Positions 1-8,218 of a stretch of DNA of 15,879 nt are shown piece by piece (position 1 is the stretch's first letter; each line of letters begins with the position of its first letter). Position numbers and translations under genes: made by a program. The notes beneath the pieces were generated by a model. That model had not been told where the DNA came from. It did no database searches and was given only the letters and a program-made list of their open reading frames with translations. Source of the DNA: Pseudomonadota bacterium (GTDB lineage: Bacteria > Pseudomonadota > Gammaproteobacteria > Burkholderiales > Burkholderiaceae_D); assembly GCA_023435945.1 (NCBI GenBank), contig JAEZLB010000384.1:1-15879 (forward strand), read 5' to 3'.

Positions 1-518
1 GTTCTGGCAAGCTCCTGCACCTGGGAAGGCGACATCGTTTCCAGGCCTTCCTTGTGGCTGCGCAGATTAAAGAACAGCTTGCGCTGGGCCTTGGTGGTGG
101 CCACCTTGACCAGACGCCAGTTCTTCAGGATGTACTCATGGATCTCGGCCTTGATCCAGTGAATCGCATACGATACCAGGCGCACCCCTTGATCAGGGTC
201 GAAGCGTTTGACTGCCTTCATCAGGCCAATATTGCCTTCCTGAATCAGATCGGCATGCGGCAAGCCATAACCGAGATAGCCGCGCGCGATCGATACCACC
301 AGGCGCAGGTGCGACAGCACCAGGGACTGGGCGGCAGCCAGATTGTTTTCTTCGCGATATTGTCGTGCCAGCGAAACTTCCTCTTCCTGGCTAAGCATGG
401 GCATACGGTTGACCGCCGAGATATAGGCGTCAATATTGCCCAGGCTGCCGGAAAACCCGAGCGCCAACGCATTCTGGCCGCTGGGAATCAGGGCGGTAGA
501 GGCGAGTGATACATTCAT
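1..518 (-). CDS. rpoH: RNA polymerase heat-shock sigma factor RpoH (sigma-32), 3' end beyond the window
   Basis: Encodes the sigma factor that directs RNA polymerase to heat-shock promoters. The first 172 residues are present and the C-terminal part (region 4 and most of region 3) lies beyond position 1. Visible landmarks are region 1.2/2.1 from about residue 28, the core-binding region 2.2 around residues 90-108 ([11 protein letters not shown], then RFDP), and the RpoH box QRKLFFNLR at 145-153. That box separates RpoH from RpoD and RpoS and is the deciding evidence. The ATG at 518-516 is preceded by AAGGAG (530-525) six bases upstream. Gene order with ftsX, ftsE and ftsY matches the common proteobacterial arrangement, but a separate promoter overlapped by a CIRCE operator lies upstream, so it is probably transcribed on its own as well. 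Identity is near certain from the visible part. Confidence 0.96.
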   Translation of the reverse strand, partial: MNVSLASTALIPSGQNALALGFSGSLGNIDAYISAVNRMPMLSQEEEVSLARQYREENNLAAAQSLVLSHLRLVVSIARGYLGYGLPHADLIQEGNIGLMKAVKRFDPDQGVRLVSYAIHWIKAEIHEYILKNWRLVKVATTKAQRKLFFNLRSHKEGLETMSPSQVQELAR

Positions 519-587
519 CGTGTTCTCCTTGCTCTTTCAACACAAGATCTGGTCGACTCCCGAGAGGCAAGCCGCCAGCTTTTCCAT

Positions 588-617
588 ATATTAGCACTCT
601 CTAGCGGGGAGTGCTAA
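588..617 (-). promoter_or_regulatory. Putative rpoH promoter embedded in the CIRCE element
   Basis: On the minus strand, TTAGCA (617-612) could be the -35 and TAATAT (593-588) the -10, with an 18-base spacer. Each matches the sigma-70 consensus at four of six positions. Both hexamers overlap the arms of the CIRCE repeat, so HrcA binding would block polymerase directly. The predicted start near 580 gives a leader of about 60 bases. The hexamers are imperfect, so the exact placement is tentative. Confidence 0.5.
591..617 (-). promoter_or_regulatory. CIRCE operator (HrcA binding site) upstream of rpoH
   Basis: A perfect inverted repeat with arms TTAGCACTC (591-599) and GAGTGCTAA (609-617) and a 9-base spacer (600-608). 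This is exactly the CIRCE consensus bound by the heat-shock repressor HrcA. It lies 73 bases upstream of the rpoH start and overlaps the likely promoter. The inferred role is repression of rpoH by HrcA until heat stress titrates HrcA and GroE away. Confidence 0.93.
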
Positions 618-618
618 G

Positions 619-819
619 AATGCTCTTTGATAATAACAATAGATATTCGCTATTGCTTTCTCGTGAGGTATTGTTAAATACCGACAAAATTAGAGCAATT
701 CGGCTGGGGAAAGTTGCGGCATCTCAGAAAAGAATGATTTTTTCCGGGAAAGATGGAAACTTATTCAAAATTGCTTTCTATCCAGGCCCGGTTCGAACGA
801 TGGTACGGTAACACCGTCC
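619..819. other. Rest of the ftsX-rpoH intergenic region
   Basis: An AT-rich stretch between the ftsX stop and the CIRCE element. An open frame on the plus strand (611-811) starts inside the CIRCE arm and encodes nothing recognisable, so I do not call it. A short inverted repeat, ACGGT-AAC-ACCGT (805-817), sits just after the ftsX stop without a T-run. I see no convincing terminator, so ftsX transcription may read through into rpoH. Confidence 0.4.
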
Positions 820-1749
820 TTATCCGTTCAGCTTGGCCAGATGTCTACGCACCGAGAGAAGGGCGCCGATAAACCCCAAGGCAGCTGTGCCAATAATCAG
901 GCTGGCCGAGATGGCGGGTGAGAGAGGGGAAATGCGGAAATCTGCCGCATACAAGTGTGCAAATTCACCCAAGGCGGTATTGAGCGGTTGCAGTGATACG
1001 GCAACGCCGCCCAGCGCTAGGAGGCCAGCAGCCAGTCCCAGCATGGCGCCGCTGTAGTAGAAGGGCCGATAAATGAACCCGTCGGTGGCGCCCACCAGAC
1101 GCGAGATGGCAATTTCTTCCTGCTGGGTCATGACTTGCAGGCGCACCGTATTAAACACAACTGCAACCACTACGACCGCCAGCGTGGCGGCCAGCAGAAT
1201 CAGCATGAGTTGCAATACCCGAGTCAGGGCGGTCAGGCGCTTGATCCAGGCTGAATCTACCTGAACATGATCGACACCAGGCACCGATTTGAGCTGGTTG
1301 GCAAGGGTGTCAATAAGGGACGATTCGGCAATCTGGTCGAGATTGCCGATGGTCAGCACGTAACCGTCAGGTAGCGGGTTACTGCCCAGCGTATTGACTG
1401 CTTCTGCAAGCCCCGTGCGGGCCTGCAGATGGGCGAGTGCGGTTTCGCGCGGGACGAACGCCAGTTTGCCCTTCAAATTCTGCTGCTGAACGATTTGTTC
1501 AATGTCGCTCGCCAGGGCGCGGGCGCGTTCCCTAGGGGTTTCCATAGACAGGAAAATGCTGATTTCCGGTTCCACTACCAGCTGCTTGCCGACCGGGCGC
1601 AGGTTTTCCAGCAGCGTCAGGCCGGCAAAGGGCAGGGTCAGCGCAATCGCGATGACCAATACATTAAAGAAGAAGGTGGCAGGTGTTCTGCGCAGACGGC
1701 CCAGTGCGTCACGCAGCGCAAATCCATGCTGACGAATCCAGGCCTTCAT
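820..1749 (-). CDS. ftsX: Cell division protein FtsX (ABC transporter-like permease)
   Basis: Membrane partner of FtsE. In the divisome FtsEX couples ATP hydrolysis to activation of septal peptidoglycan hydrolases, through EnvC-type partners in enterobacteria. The 309-residue protein has a short cytoplasmic N-terminus and a first membrane segment at about 24-48. A periplasmic domain of about 120 residues follows, then three membrane segments near 177-203, 233-256 and 279-300. This is the standard four-helix FtsX layout and a normal length. The start overlaps the last codons of ftsE by four bases (1746-1749, ATGA-type overlap), indicating translational coupling. It lies between ftsE and rpoH as in many gamma- and betaproteobacteria. 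Family and position both support the call. Confidence 0.95.
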   Translation of the reverse strand: MKAWIRQHGFALRDALGRLRRTPATFFFNVLVIAIALTLPFAGLTLLENLRPVGKQLVVEPEISIFLSMETPRERARALASDIEQIVQQQNLKGKLAFVPRETALAHLQARTGLAEAVNTLGSNPLPDGYVLTIGNLDQIAESSLIDTLANQLKSVPGVDHVQVDSAWIKRLTALTRVLQLMLILLAATLAVVVVAVVFNTVRLQVMTQQEEIAISRLVGATDGFIYRPFYYSGAMLGLAAGLLALGGVAVSLQPLNTALGEFAHLYAADFRISPLSPAISASLIIGTAALGFIGALLSVRRHLAKLNG

Positions 1750-2429
1750 GCTGTCTCCTGCTGTGCGCTGCGTTGCCAGATTTGCGAGATGCAGCCCTGT
1801 TCCAGGTAAACAACCTTATCGGCATTGTTGATGAAATGTTCGTCATGCGTGGAAATCACGCAGGTCACACCTACGTCATAAAATGCTTTCAGGGTGTCGA
1901 GAACCTTGTCGGCGCTGGCGCGGTCCAGGTTGGCGGTAGGCTCGTCGGCGACGATGATTTGCGGCCTGTGCACGATGGCACGCGCAATGGTGGCGCGCTG
2001 CTGTTCGCCACCCGACAATTCCAGCGGGCTGTAAAAAGCCTTGTCCAGCAATCCCACCTTGTGCAAGGCGGCACGCGCGCGCTTTTCCGCCTCTTCACGT
2101 GCCGCACCCGTAACCATGAGCGGCAACATCACGTTGGACAGCACATTGCGGTCCAGCAGCAATGATTGCTGCTGCAGGATCAGTCCCAGTTTGCGGCGCA
2201 GATAAGGCAGGCCGGAAGGTTTCAGGCGTCCGATGTCCTGGCCGTTGACCGTTACCGTGCCGGAAGTAGGGCGCTCGATGGCCGCAATCATTTTCAGCAG
2301 CGTCGATTTACCGGCACCAGACGGGCCAGCCAGGAATACAAGTTCCCCTTGCGCAATCGACAAATTAATGTCGGACAGCGCCTTGCCATGGCCCGAATAC
2401 TGTTTGGACACATTCTGGAATTCGATCAT
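1746..2429 (-). CDS. ftsE: Cell division ATP-binding protein FtsE
   Basis: ABC-type ATPase that drives FtsX at the division site. Residue numbers are for the 227-residue form starting MIEF. Walker A GPSGAGKS is at about 35-42, the Q-loop glutamines near 86-88, the signature LSGGEQQR at about 138-145, Walker B IIVADEP at about 158-164, and the switch histidine in STHDE near 195. The protein is a single compact ABC domain of normal FtsE length. I chose the ATG at 2429 because FtsE proteins typically begin MI(E/R)F. An in-frame TTG at 2438, directly after the ftsY stop, would add three residues. Neither start has a clear ribosome-binding site, consistent with coupling to ftsY, whose stop codon ends nine bases before the ATG. 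Confidence 0.95.
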   Translation of the reverse strand: MIEFQNVSKQYSGHGKALSDINLSIAQGELVFLAGPSGAGKSTLLKMIAAIERPTSGTVTVNGQDIGRLKPSGLPYLRRKLGLILQQQSLLLDRNVLSNVMLPLMVTGAAREEAEKRARAALHKVGLLDKAFYSPLELSGGEQQRATIARAIVHRPQIIVADEPTANLDRASADKVLDTLKAFYDVGVTCVISTHDEHFINNADKVVYLEQGCISQIWQRSAQQETA

Positions 2430-2438
2430 GGAATGCAA

Positions 2439-3674
2439 TTAAGTCGTTTCACCCAGCAGGGCATCGGCAAAGGCTTCTGCGCTAAAAGGCTGAAGATCTT
2501 CGATTTTTTCGCCTACGCCAATGAAGTACACGGGGATGGGGCGTGCCTTGACGATGGCCGCCAGCACACCGCCCTTGGCCGTGCCGTCAAGCTTGGTCAC
2601 GATCAGACCGGTCAGGCCCAGTGCATCGTCGAAGGCTTTCACCTGTGCTACTGCATTTTGCCCCGTGTTGCCGTCGATCACCAGCAATATCTCGTGCGGG
2701 GCCGTTTCCATGCCTTTACTGATCACACGCTTAATTTTCTTGAGCTCATCCATCAAATGCAATTGCGTAGGCAGGCGGCCTGCGGTATCCACCATCACCA
2801 CATCGGTCTTGCGCGCCTTGGCGGCCTGCACGGCGTCAAAAGCGACTGCCGCCGGATCGCCGGATTGTTGTGCAATAACCGTTACCTGATTGCGTTCACC
2901 CCATACCGATAATTGTTCGCGTGCCGCTGCCCGGAAAGTATCGCCGGCTGCCAGCAGCACCGATTGCCCATGCGCCTGCATGTGTTTGGCAAGTTTGCCG
3001 ATGGTGGTGGTTTTGCCTGCACCGTTGACGCCCGCAATCATCATGACCAAGGGCTGGTGCTCGCCCAGCACCAGGGGTTTTTGCAATGGGGTCAGCAATT
3101 CCACAACCAGGCTGCGCAACGCCGTCCGGACCTGGGATGCATCGGTCAAGCGTTGTTCCTTGACACGCTTTTTAAGGGTGTTGAGCAGAAACTGCGTGGC
3201 TTCCACGCCGGCATCTGCCTGCAGCAGGGCCGCTTCCAGTTCGTCATAAAGATCGTCATCGATCTTCGCGCCCACAAAAAGCGTAGTGAAATTGCTAGAC
3301 GTTTTGGAAAGCCCGCTCTTGAGCCGCGCAAACCATGATTGCTTCACTTCGGCAGTCGGCGCGGCAGCAATAATTTCAGCTTCCTCTGCAGGTGCTGCGG
3401 CAAGCGCTTGTTCTGCGAGTGCATGTTCGGCAACAGTTTCTTCGGTTTCCGCGATAATGGGCGGCTCGGTTTCGGCCGGCGCCTCTGGTTTCTCCTGGTC
3501 CGCAAGTGGCGGATGGTTTGATGCTGGCGGTGTTCCCCCATTTTCAGGAGACACGTCGGCGGAATTATTATCAGGAGTCAGAGTAGACTGGACACCTTCT
3601 TCGACCGCAGGAGGCGGCGCCTCAACTGGAGGGGGCGTAACTTCTTTCGGCTTTCTTTTGAAGAAACTAAACAT
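2439..3674 (-). CDS. ftsY: Signal recognition particle receptor FtsY
   Basis: SRP receptor GTPase that brings ribosome-SRP complexes to the SecYEG translocon in the inner membrane. It has 411 residues. A basic N-terminus (FKRKPK) is followed by a long acidic, proline- and alanine-rich A domain to about residue 110, then the N domain (about 115-200) and the G domain. GTPase motifs: GVNGAGKTT at 215-223, DTFRAAA at 245-251, DTAGR at 296-300, TKLDG at 360-364 and GVGE at 386-389. The A domain is low-complexity, as usual for this protein. The first gene of an ftsY-ftsE-ftsX operon, it is transcribed divergently from the M16 peptidase genes across about 100 bp. The ATG at 3674 has only a weak upstream ribosome-binding sequence. 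Confidence 0.97.
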   Translation of the reverse strand: MFSFFKRKPKEVTPPPVEAPPPAVEEGVQSTLTPDNNSADVSPENGGTPPASNHPPLADQEKPEAPAETEPPIIAETEETVAEHALAEQALAAAPAEEAEIIAAAPTAEVKQSWFARLKSGLSKTSSNFTTLFVGAKIDDDLYDELEAALLQADAGVEATQFLLNTLKKRVKEQRLTDASQVRTALRSLVVELLTPLQKPLVLGEHQPLVMMIAGVNGAGKTTTIGKLAKHMQAHGQSVLLAAGDTFRAAAREQLSVWGERNQVTVIAQQSGDPAAVAFDAVQAAKARKTDVVMVDTAGRLPTQLHLMDELKKIKRVISKGMETAPHEILLVIDGNTGQNAVAQVKAFDDALGLTGLIVTKLDGTAKGGVLAAIVKARPIPVYFIGVGEKIEDLQPFSAEAFADALLGETT

Positions 3675-3716
3675 CGCGGGATGAATCAGCAGATCGGTAG
3701 GGTTTTATCCGGGGTA

Positions 3717-3733
3717 CTGCAGCAAAGCTGCAG
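3717..3733. repeat. Perfect palindrome in the ftsY / M16 peptidase divergent promoter region
   Basis: Arms CTGCAGC (3717-3723) and GCTGCAG (3727-3733) are perfect inverted repeats around AAA. The site is centred between two divergent start codons (3674 and 3776), a position suited to an operator or a hairpin in the ftsY leader. No T-run follows on either strand, so it is not an intrinsic terminator. The binding factor, if any, is unknown. Confidence 0.5.
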
Positions 3734-3775
3734 AATGGAAAATTCAATCAGGCACATTCTAACAGAGCGCAGACT

Positions 3776-5143
3776 ATGAAATTTCGGTTTGGATTAATTA
3801 TGGCAGCCTATCTCTGGATAGGCCTGCCGTTTACAGTAACGGCTCAGTCCGCCGATGAATTCACGCTGGCCAACGGCATGAAGATTATTGTCAAGGAAGA
3901 CAGGCGCGCTCCGACGGTGGCCCATATGATCTGGTATCGCGTCGGCTCCATGGATGAGGTCAGCGGGACTACCGGCGTGGCGCATGTGCTGGAGCACATG
4001 ATGTTCAAAGGCACGAAAAAGCTCAAAACGGGCGAGTGCAGTGCGCGTGTTGCTGCGTTGGGCGGGCGCGAGAATGCATTCACCAGCAAGGACTACACGG
4101 CTTATTTCCAGCAGATTGAAAAATCCCGACTGGAAGATGTGATGGCGCTGGAAGCGGAGCGGTTGGCTAATCTCGTGATCAGCAAGGAAGAGTTCGAAAA
4201 AGAAATCCGCGTCGTGATGGAAGAGCGTCGCCTGCGCACCGATGACCAGCCTATTTCATTGCTGTATGAAGCGCTGAATGCCACTGCCCATTTTGCCCAT
4301 CCATACCGGCATCCCATCATAGGATGGATGGGAGACTTGCAGCACATGACGGTGGAAGATACGCGCAACTGGTATCGCCGCTGGTATGCACCCAATAATG
4401 CCACCATGGTCGTGACGGGAGACGTGGACGCAAAACAGGTGTTCAAGCTGGCACAAAAGTATTTCGGCAGCCTGCCCGCGAAAACCTTACCCCAGGCCTA
4501 TGCGACCCCTGACCCGGAGCAACGTGGAATAAGGCGGGTGACGGTCAAGGCGCCGGCCGAAAATCCCTATGTGGCCCTGGCCTTCAAGGTGCCGAAACTT
4601 GAGAACGTGGACAAAGATGTTGAACCGTATGCGCTGGATGTGCTGGCCGCGATTCTGGATGGTTACGACAATGCCCGCCTGAATGCGCGCCTGGTACGTA
4701 CCGAACGTGTGGCAGTGTCCGCTGGCGCAGGGTATTCCGGTATTGCCCGCGGACCAGTGTTATTTATCCTGGATGGAACGCCTTCAGCGGGAGTCACGAC
4801 CGAGCAACTGGAAGGCTTGTTGCGTGCTGAAGTGAATCGCATCGCCCAGGAAGGCGTGACAGAGCAGGAACTCAAACGCGTAAAAACGCAATTGATTGCC
4901 AGCCAGATCTATAAGCGTGATTCAATTTTCGGGCAAGCGATGGAAATTGGCACCATGGAAATGGTGGGTTTTTCATACAAGCAGATCGACCACATTATTG
5001 CCAAACTGGGCGAGGTCACGGCCGAGCAGGTACAGGCGGTTGCGCGCAAATACTTTGGCGATGACAAGCTGACCGTGGCGACGCTGGTGCCTTTGCCCCT
5101 AGAAGAGAAAAAAGAAAGCGCGCCTGCCGGGTTGCGGCACTGA
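3776..5143 (+). CDS. M16-family zinc metallopeptidase (catalytic member of a pair)
   Basis: Secreted or periplasmic zinc peptidase of the pitrilysin/processing-peptidase family (M16B). Residues 1-23 look like a signal peptide (hydrophobic stretch ending in TVTA). The inverted zinc motif HxxEH is intact as HVLEH (H70, E73, H74). The expected third ligand is a glutamate about 76 residues downstream, most likely E150 in EIRVVMEER. At 455 residues the protein is one N-terminal catalytic half plus one C-terminal half, the usual M16B size. The ATG at 3776 has only a weak ribosome-binding site. It is followed after 45 bases by a second M16 protein lacking the zinc motif, so the two probably form a heterodimer in the manner of mitochondrial processing peptidase beta and alpha subunits. 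The substrate cannot be told from sequence. Annotation pipelines often label such genes pqqL-like, which does not imply a role in PQQ synthesis. Confidence 0.93.
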   Translation: MKFRFGLIMAAYLWIGLPFTVTAQSADEFTLANGMKIIVKEDRRAPTVAHMIWYRVGSMDEVSGTTGVAHVLEHMMFKGTKKLKTGECSARVAALGGRENAFTSKDYTAYFQQIEKSRLEDVMALEAERLANLVISKEEFEKEIRVVMEERRLRTDDQPISLLYEALNATAHFAHPYRHPIIGWMGDLQHMTVEDTRNWYRRWYAPNNATMVVTGDVDAKQVFKLAQKYFGSLPAKTLPQAYATPDPEQRGIRRVTVKAPAENPYVALAFKVPKLENVDKDVEPYALDVLAAILDGYDNARLNARLVRTERVAVSAGAGYSGIARGPVLFILDGTPSAGVTTEQLEGLLRAEVNRIAQEGVTEQELKRVKTQLIASQIYKRDSIFGQAMEIGTMEMVGFSYKQIDHIIAKLGEVTAEQVQAVARKYFGDDKLTVATLVPLPLEEKKESAPAGLRH

Positions 5144-5188
5144 CTGGTATTTCACTCGTAAACATGAACCTGCATAAAGGCTAGTGTC

Positions 5189-6520
5189 ATGACTGTAATG
5201 AAAAAAATATATGTTCTCCTGCTCCTGTTTGTTGGCACGACTGCGCATGCGGCTTTGGAGATCCAGACCTGGACCATGGATAACGGGGCACGTGTTTATT
5301 TCGTGGAGAACCGGTCCATTCCCATCCTTGATATCAACGTCGATTTCGATGCGGGCTCCCGGCGAGACCCCGAAGGAAAGACCGGGACGGCAGCCCTGAC
5401 CAATGCGATGCTGGCACGAGGCATCAGTGAGACACGTTTGCCGGATGGTTCGGTCGAACCTGCGATGAACGAGGCGCAATTGTCGGACGCCTTTGCCGAT
5501 ATCGCGGCGCAGCGCGGTGGCGGTACAGACGCAGACAAATCAGGAGTAAGCCTGCGTACCCTGACCCGAGCCAATGAACGTAACCAGGCAGTGCAACTGC
5601 TGGCACGCATGATGGCGCAACCGAGTTTTCCCGAGGACCTGCTGGCACGAGACAAAGTCCGGCTGATTGCTAACCTGCGCGAAGCGCTGACCCGGCCGGA
5701 AACGATCGTGGATAGGGCTTTCTGGCAAACGGCTTATCGCGGGCATCCATATTCGAAAGTGGAAACAGTGGAGTCGATAGAAAGCATCATGCGTGCTGAT
5801 GTGGAGACCTTCCATCGTGCTCACTATGTTGCCAATCGTGCCGTCATTGCCATGATAGGGGCCGTCAGCCGCGCCGAGGCGGAAGCCATTGCACAGGAGT
5901 TGACGCGGCGCCTGCCGCAAGGAGCACCTTTGCCGGCCTTGCCGGCCGTTGCCGTGACGAGGGGGGAAACGCAATACATTGCGCATCCGGCCACGCAGTC
6001 GCACATTCTGGTTGGCATGCCGGCTGTGGCGTATGGCGATCCCGACTGGTTTGCGCTGACGGTGGGCAACTATGTATTGGGCGGCGGCGGATTCGTGTCG
6101 CGCATGATGCAGGAAGTCCGGGAAAAACGCGGACTGGCCTATGGGGCGTACAGTTACTTCAGTCCAATGGCTCAGAAAGGTCCGTTTCAGGCAAGTCTGC
6201 AAACGCAGAAAGAGCAGACCGGCGAAGCGCTGGCTGTGGTGAACGAGGTACTGAGTAACTACCTGAAGAATGGCCCGACGGAAAAGGAAATCAAGGCGGC
6301 GAAGGACAATCTGATAGGTGGATTCGCCTTGCGCATCGATAATAATCGCAAGATACTCGGCCACATCGCCACCATCGGCTATTATGGTTTGCCTCTCGAT
6401 TATCTGGATACCTGGACGGCGAACGTTGCCAAGGTAACGGCTGTCGATATACGGCAGGCCTTCAATCGAAAAATCATCATGGAAGACTTGACCACTATCG
6501 TGGTGGGCGCAGAAAAATAA
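5189..6520 (+). CDS. M16-family peptidase-like protein without the zinc site (partner subunit)
   Basis: 443 residues with a clear signal peptide (MKKIY, a leucine-rich core, cleavage near AHA at 19-21). The protein has the two-half M16 fold, but where the catalytic partner has HxxEH this one reads GTAALTNAML (about 66-75). It therefore cannot bind zinc in the usual way. The C-terminal half keeps the glycine-rich loop GGGGF (298-302) and the REKRGLAYG segment (311-319), typical of the non-catalytic alpha-type subunits that shape substrate entry. The ATG at 5189 follows AAAGG at 5176-5180, and a second in-frame ATG at 5198 lacks a ribosome-binding site. It lies in one operon with the preceding catalytic gene and the following rsmD (gaps of 45 and 36 bases). 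Confidence 0.91.
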   Translation: MTVMKKIYVLLLLFVGTTAHAALEIQTWTMDNGARVYFVENRSIPILDINVDFDAGSRRDPEGKTGTAALTNAMLARGISETRLPDGSVEPAMNEAQLSDAFADIAAQRGGGTDADKSGVSLRTLTRANERNQAVQLLARMMAQPSFPEDLLARDKVRLIANLREALTRPETIVDRAFWQTAYRGHPYSKVETVESIESIMRADVETFHRAHYVANRAVIAMIGAVSRAEAEAIAQELTRRLPQGAPLPALPAVAVTRGETQYIAHPATQSHILVGMPAVAYGDPDWFALTVGNYVLGGGGFVSRMMQEVREKRGLAYGAYSYFSPMAQKGPFQASLQTQKEQTGEALAVVNEVLSNYLKNGPTEKEIKAAKDNLIGGFALRIDNNRKILGHIATIGYYGLPLDYLDTWTANVAKVTAVDIRQAFNRKIIMEDLTTIVVGAEK

Positions 6521-6556
6521 GAACCCTGGTCCGCAGGCCGCAACCTGCACAATTTT

Positions 6557-7201
6557 ATGGCTACTAAATCTCTCCGAAAGCCGGCGGCGCGTGGCCCTGC
6601 GCGCACGCCTGCTCCACAACAGGTACGCATCATAGGCGGCACCTGGAAGCGCACGCCGCTGCTGGTCACCGATGCCGAAGGCTTGCGGCCTACGCCAGAT
6701 CGCGTTCGTGAAACGGTGTTCAACTGGCTAACCCATCTGCTCGACGGGCAATGGGAGCAAGTGCGTTGCCTGGACCTATTTGCCGGGACGGGTGCCATGG
6801 GCTTCGAGGCGGCCAGTCGTGGCGCACAGAAAGTAATTATGGTGGAGGCGCTGCCTGCTGCAGTGCGGCAGATGCAGGCCATGAAGGAAAAACTGAATGC
6901 GCATCAGATTGAGATCGTGCGGGGCGATGCACTGGCAGCGGTTAAGAGCCTGGTTGAACGCAAGGAAGAGGGTTTCGATCTGGTTTTTCTGGACCCCCCT
7001 TATCACCAGGCATGGCTGGCAAAATGCCTGCCATGGTGCGCGTCCTTGCTGAAGCCTGGCGGCATGATCTATGCTGAAGCTGAGTTTTCGCTGGAAGAGG
7101 AAACTACATCGGATTGGCTAAAAGAATGGGAGATCGTGCGCTCGGATCGAGCGGGCATGGTGTTTTATCACATCTTGCAGCGTAGGCAATTTCAGGCATA
7201 A
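6557..7201 (+). CDS. rsmD: 16S rRNA (guanine966-N2)-methyltransferase RsmD
   Basis: SAM-dependent methyltransferase that modifies G966 of 16S rRNA (E. coli numbering) during small-subunit assembly. The 214-residue protein begins with a basic tail of about 20 residues, then IIGGTWK (25-31) and RPTPDRVRETVFNWL (44-58), both characteristic of RsmD. The SAM-binding loop is DLFAGTGAMGFEA (73-85). The catalytic motif DPPY is at 146-149, the form used by N-methyltransferases acting on exocyclic amines. The ATG at 6557 lacks a clear ribosome-binding site, so translation may be coupled to the upstream peptidase gene 36 bases away. rsmD lies next to ftsY in many proteobacteria. Here the two M16 genes separate them and the strands diverge. 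Confidence 0.94.
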   Translation: MATKSLRKPAARGPARTPAPQQVRIIGGTWKRTPLLVTDAEGLRPTPDRVRETVFNWLTHLLDGQWEQVRCLDLFAGTGAMGFEAASRGAQKVIMVEALPAAVRQMQAMKEKLNAHQIEIVRGDALAAVKSLVERKEEGFDLVFLDPPYHQAWLAKCLPWCASLLKPGGMIYAEAEFSLEEETTSDWLKEWEIVRSDRAGMVFYHILQRRQFQA

Positions 7202-7371
7202 TGCGCGTTTTACTTGGCGACAAGGGCCTGGTCCGGGTGGGAGTTCCTGCTTATGAGTCTGTTCCCTCAGGATGTCGCTGCGGCACAAGGCAGGCATGAA
7301 TCATCTGCCATTGGGGCGCTGAACAGTTTGCGCTTAGGTCCTTGGGCCTCTGTGCGCCAGTAGGAGTGAGG

Positions 7372-7866
7372 ATGGTAACAGCAGTTTATCCGGGAACCTT
7401 TGATCCGCTGACCCGGGGGCATGAGGATCTGGTACGCCGGGCGTCTGGCTTGTTCGACAAGCTGATTGTGGGAGTGGCCGACAGCAAGGCCAAGAAGCCC
7501 TTTTTTACGCTGAATGAGCGCCTGGTTATTGCCAATGAAATTCTTGGCCATTATCCCAATGTGCAAGTGGAAAGCTTTTCCGGCTTGCTGAAGGATTTTG
7601 TGCGTGCCCATGATGCGCGTGTCATCGTGCGTGGCTTGCGCGCGGTATCCGACTTTGAGTACGAGTTCCAGATGGCGGGCATGAACCGTTACCTGCTGCC
7701 CGACGTGGAAACCATGTTCCTCACGCCTTCCGACCAGTATCAGTTCATTTCCGGTACCATAGTGCGTGAAATCGCCATATTGGGTGGCGATGTGTCGAAA
7801 TTTGTATTTCCTTCCGTCGAGAAGTGGCTGCGCAAGAAAATTGATCAGATGGGGAAAACCTGCTGA
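7372..7866 (+). CDS. coaD: Phosphopantetheine adenylyltransferase CoaD
   Basis: Catalyses the penultimate step of coenzyme A synthesis, transferring AMP from ATP to 4'-phosphopantetheine to give dephospho-CoA. The 164-residue length matches the family (about 160). The nucleotidyltransferase signature TxGH is at 14-17, within [15 protein letters not shown]. The second nucleotide-binding motif is ISGTIVRE (126-133), and the RGLR segment (88-91) is also typical. The ATG at 7372 is preceded by AGGAG (7362-7366) with a good spacing. An in-frame TTG ten codons upstream (7342) is less likely because CoaD proteins begin directly at this strand. The 170 bp after rsmD show no clear promoter or terminator. 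A ferredoxin gene follows after 48 bases, probably in the same transcript. Confidence 0.96.
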   Translation: MVTAVYPGTFDPLTRGHEDLVRRASGLFDKLIVGVADSKAKKPFFTLNERLVIANEILGHYPNVQVESFSGLLKDFVRAHDARVIVRGLRAVSDFEYEFQMAGMNRYLLPDVETMFLTPSDQYQFISGTIVREIAILGGDVSKFVFPSVEKWLRKKIDQMGKTC

Positions 7867-7896
7867 CGTTTTGCGGAAGAGGAAGTGCGGAAGTAA

Positions 7897-8201
<305 letters not shown>

Positions 8202-8218
8202 CCGTGCAAAGCGTTGTC

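Noticed and set aside
611..811. Plus-strand open frame of 66 codons upstream of rpoH
   Set aside because: It begins inside a CIRCE arm, has no recognisable protein pattern, and occupies the rpoH promoter region.
2166..2912. Plus-strand open frame (248 codons) across ftsE and ftsY
   Set aside because: It lies opposite two well-identified genes and has no family features.
5540..6619. Long minus-strand open frame (359 codons) opposite the second M16 gene
   Set aside because: It is antisense to a clear exported M16 protein, rich in His, Arg and Gln as reverse-strand shadows are, and shows no domain.
7201..7299. Small frame of 32 codons overlapping the rsmD stop (TAATG)
   Set aside because: The overlap suggests coupling, but the peptide has no recognisable pattern and coaD has its own ribosome-binding site further on.
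7342..7371. Upstream TTG extension of coaD
   Set aside because: CoaD begins directly at the first beta strand ([12 protein letters not shown]), and the ATG at 7372 has a good AGGAG.
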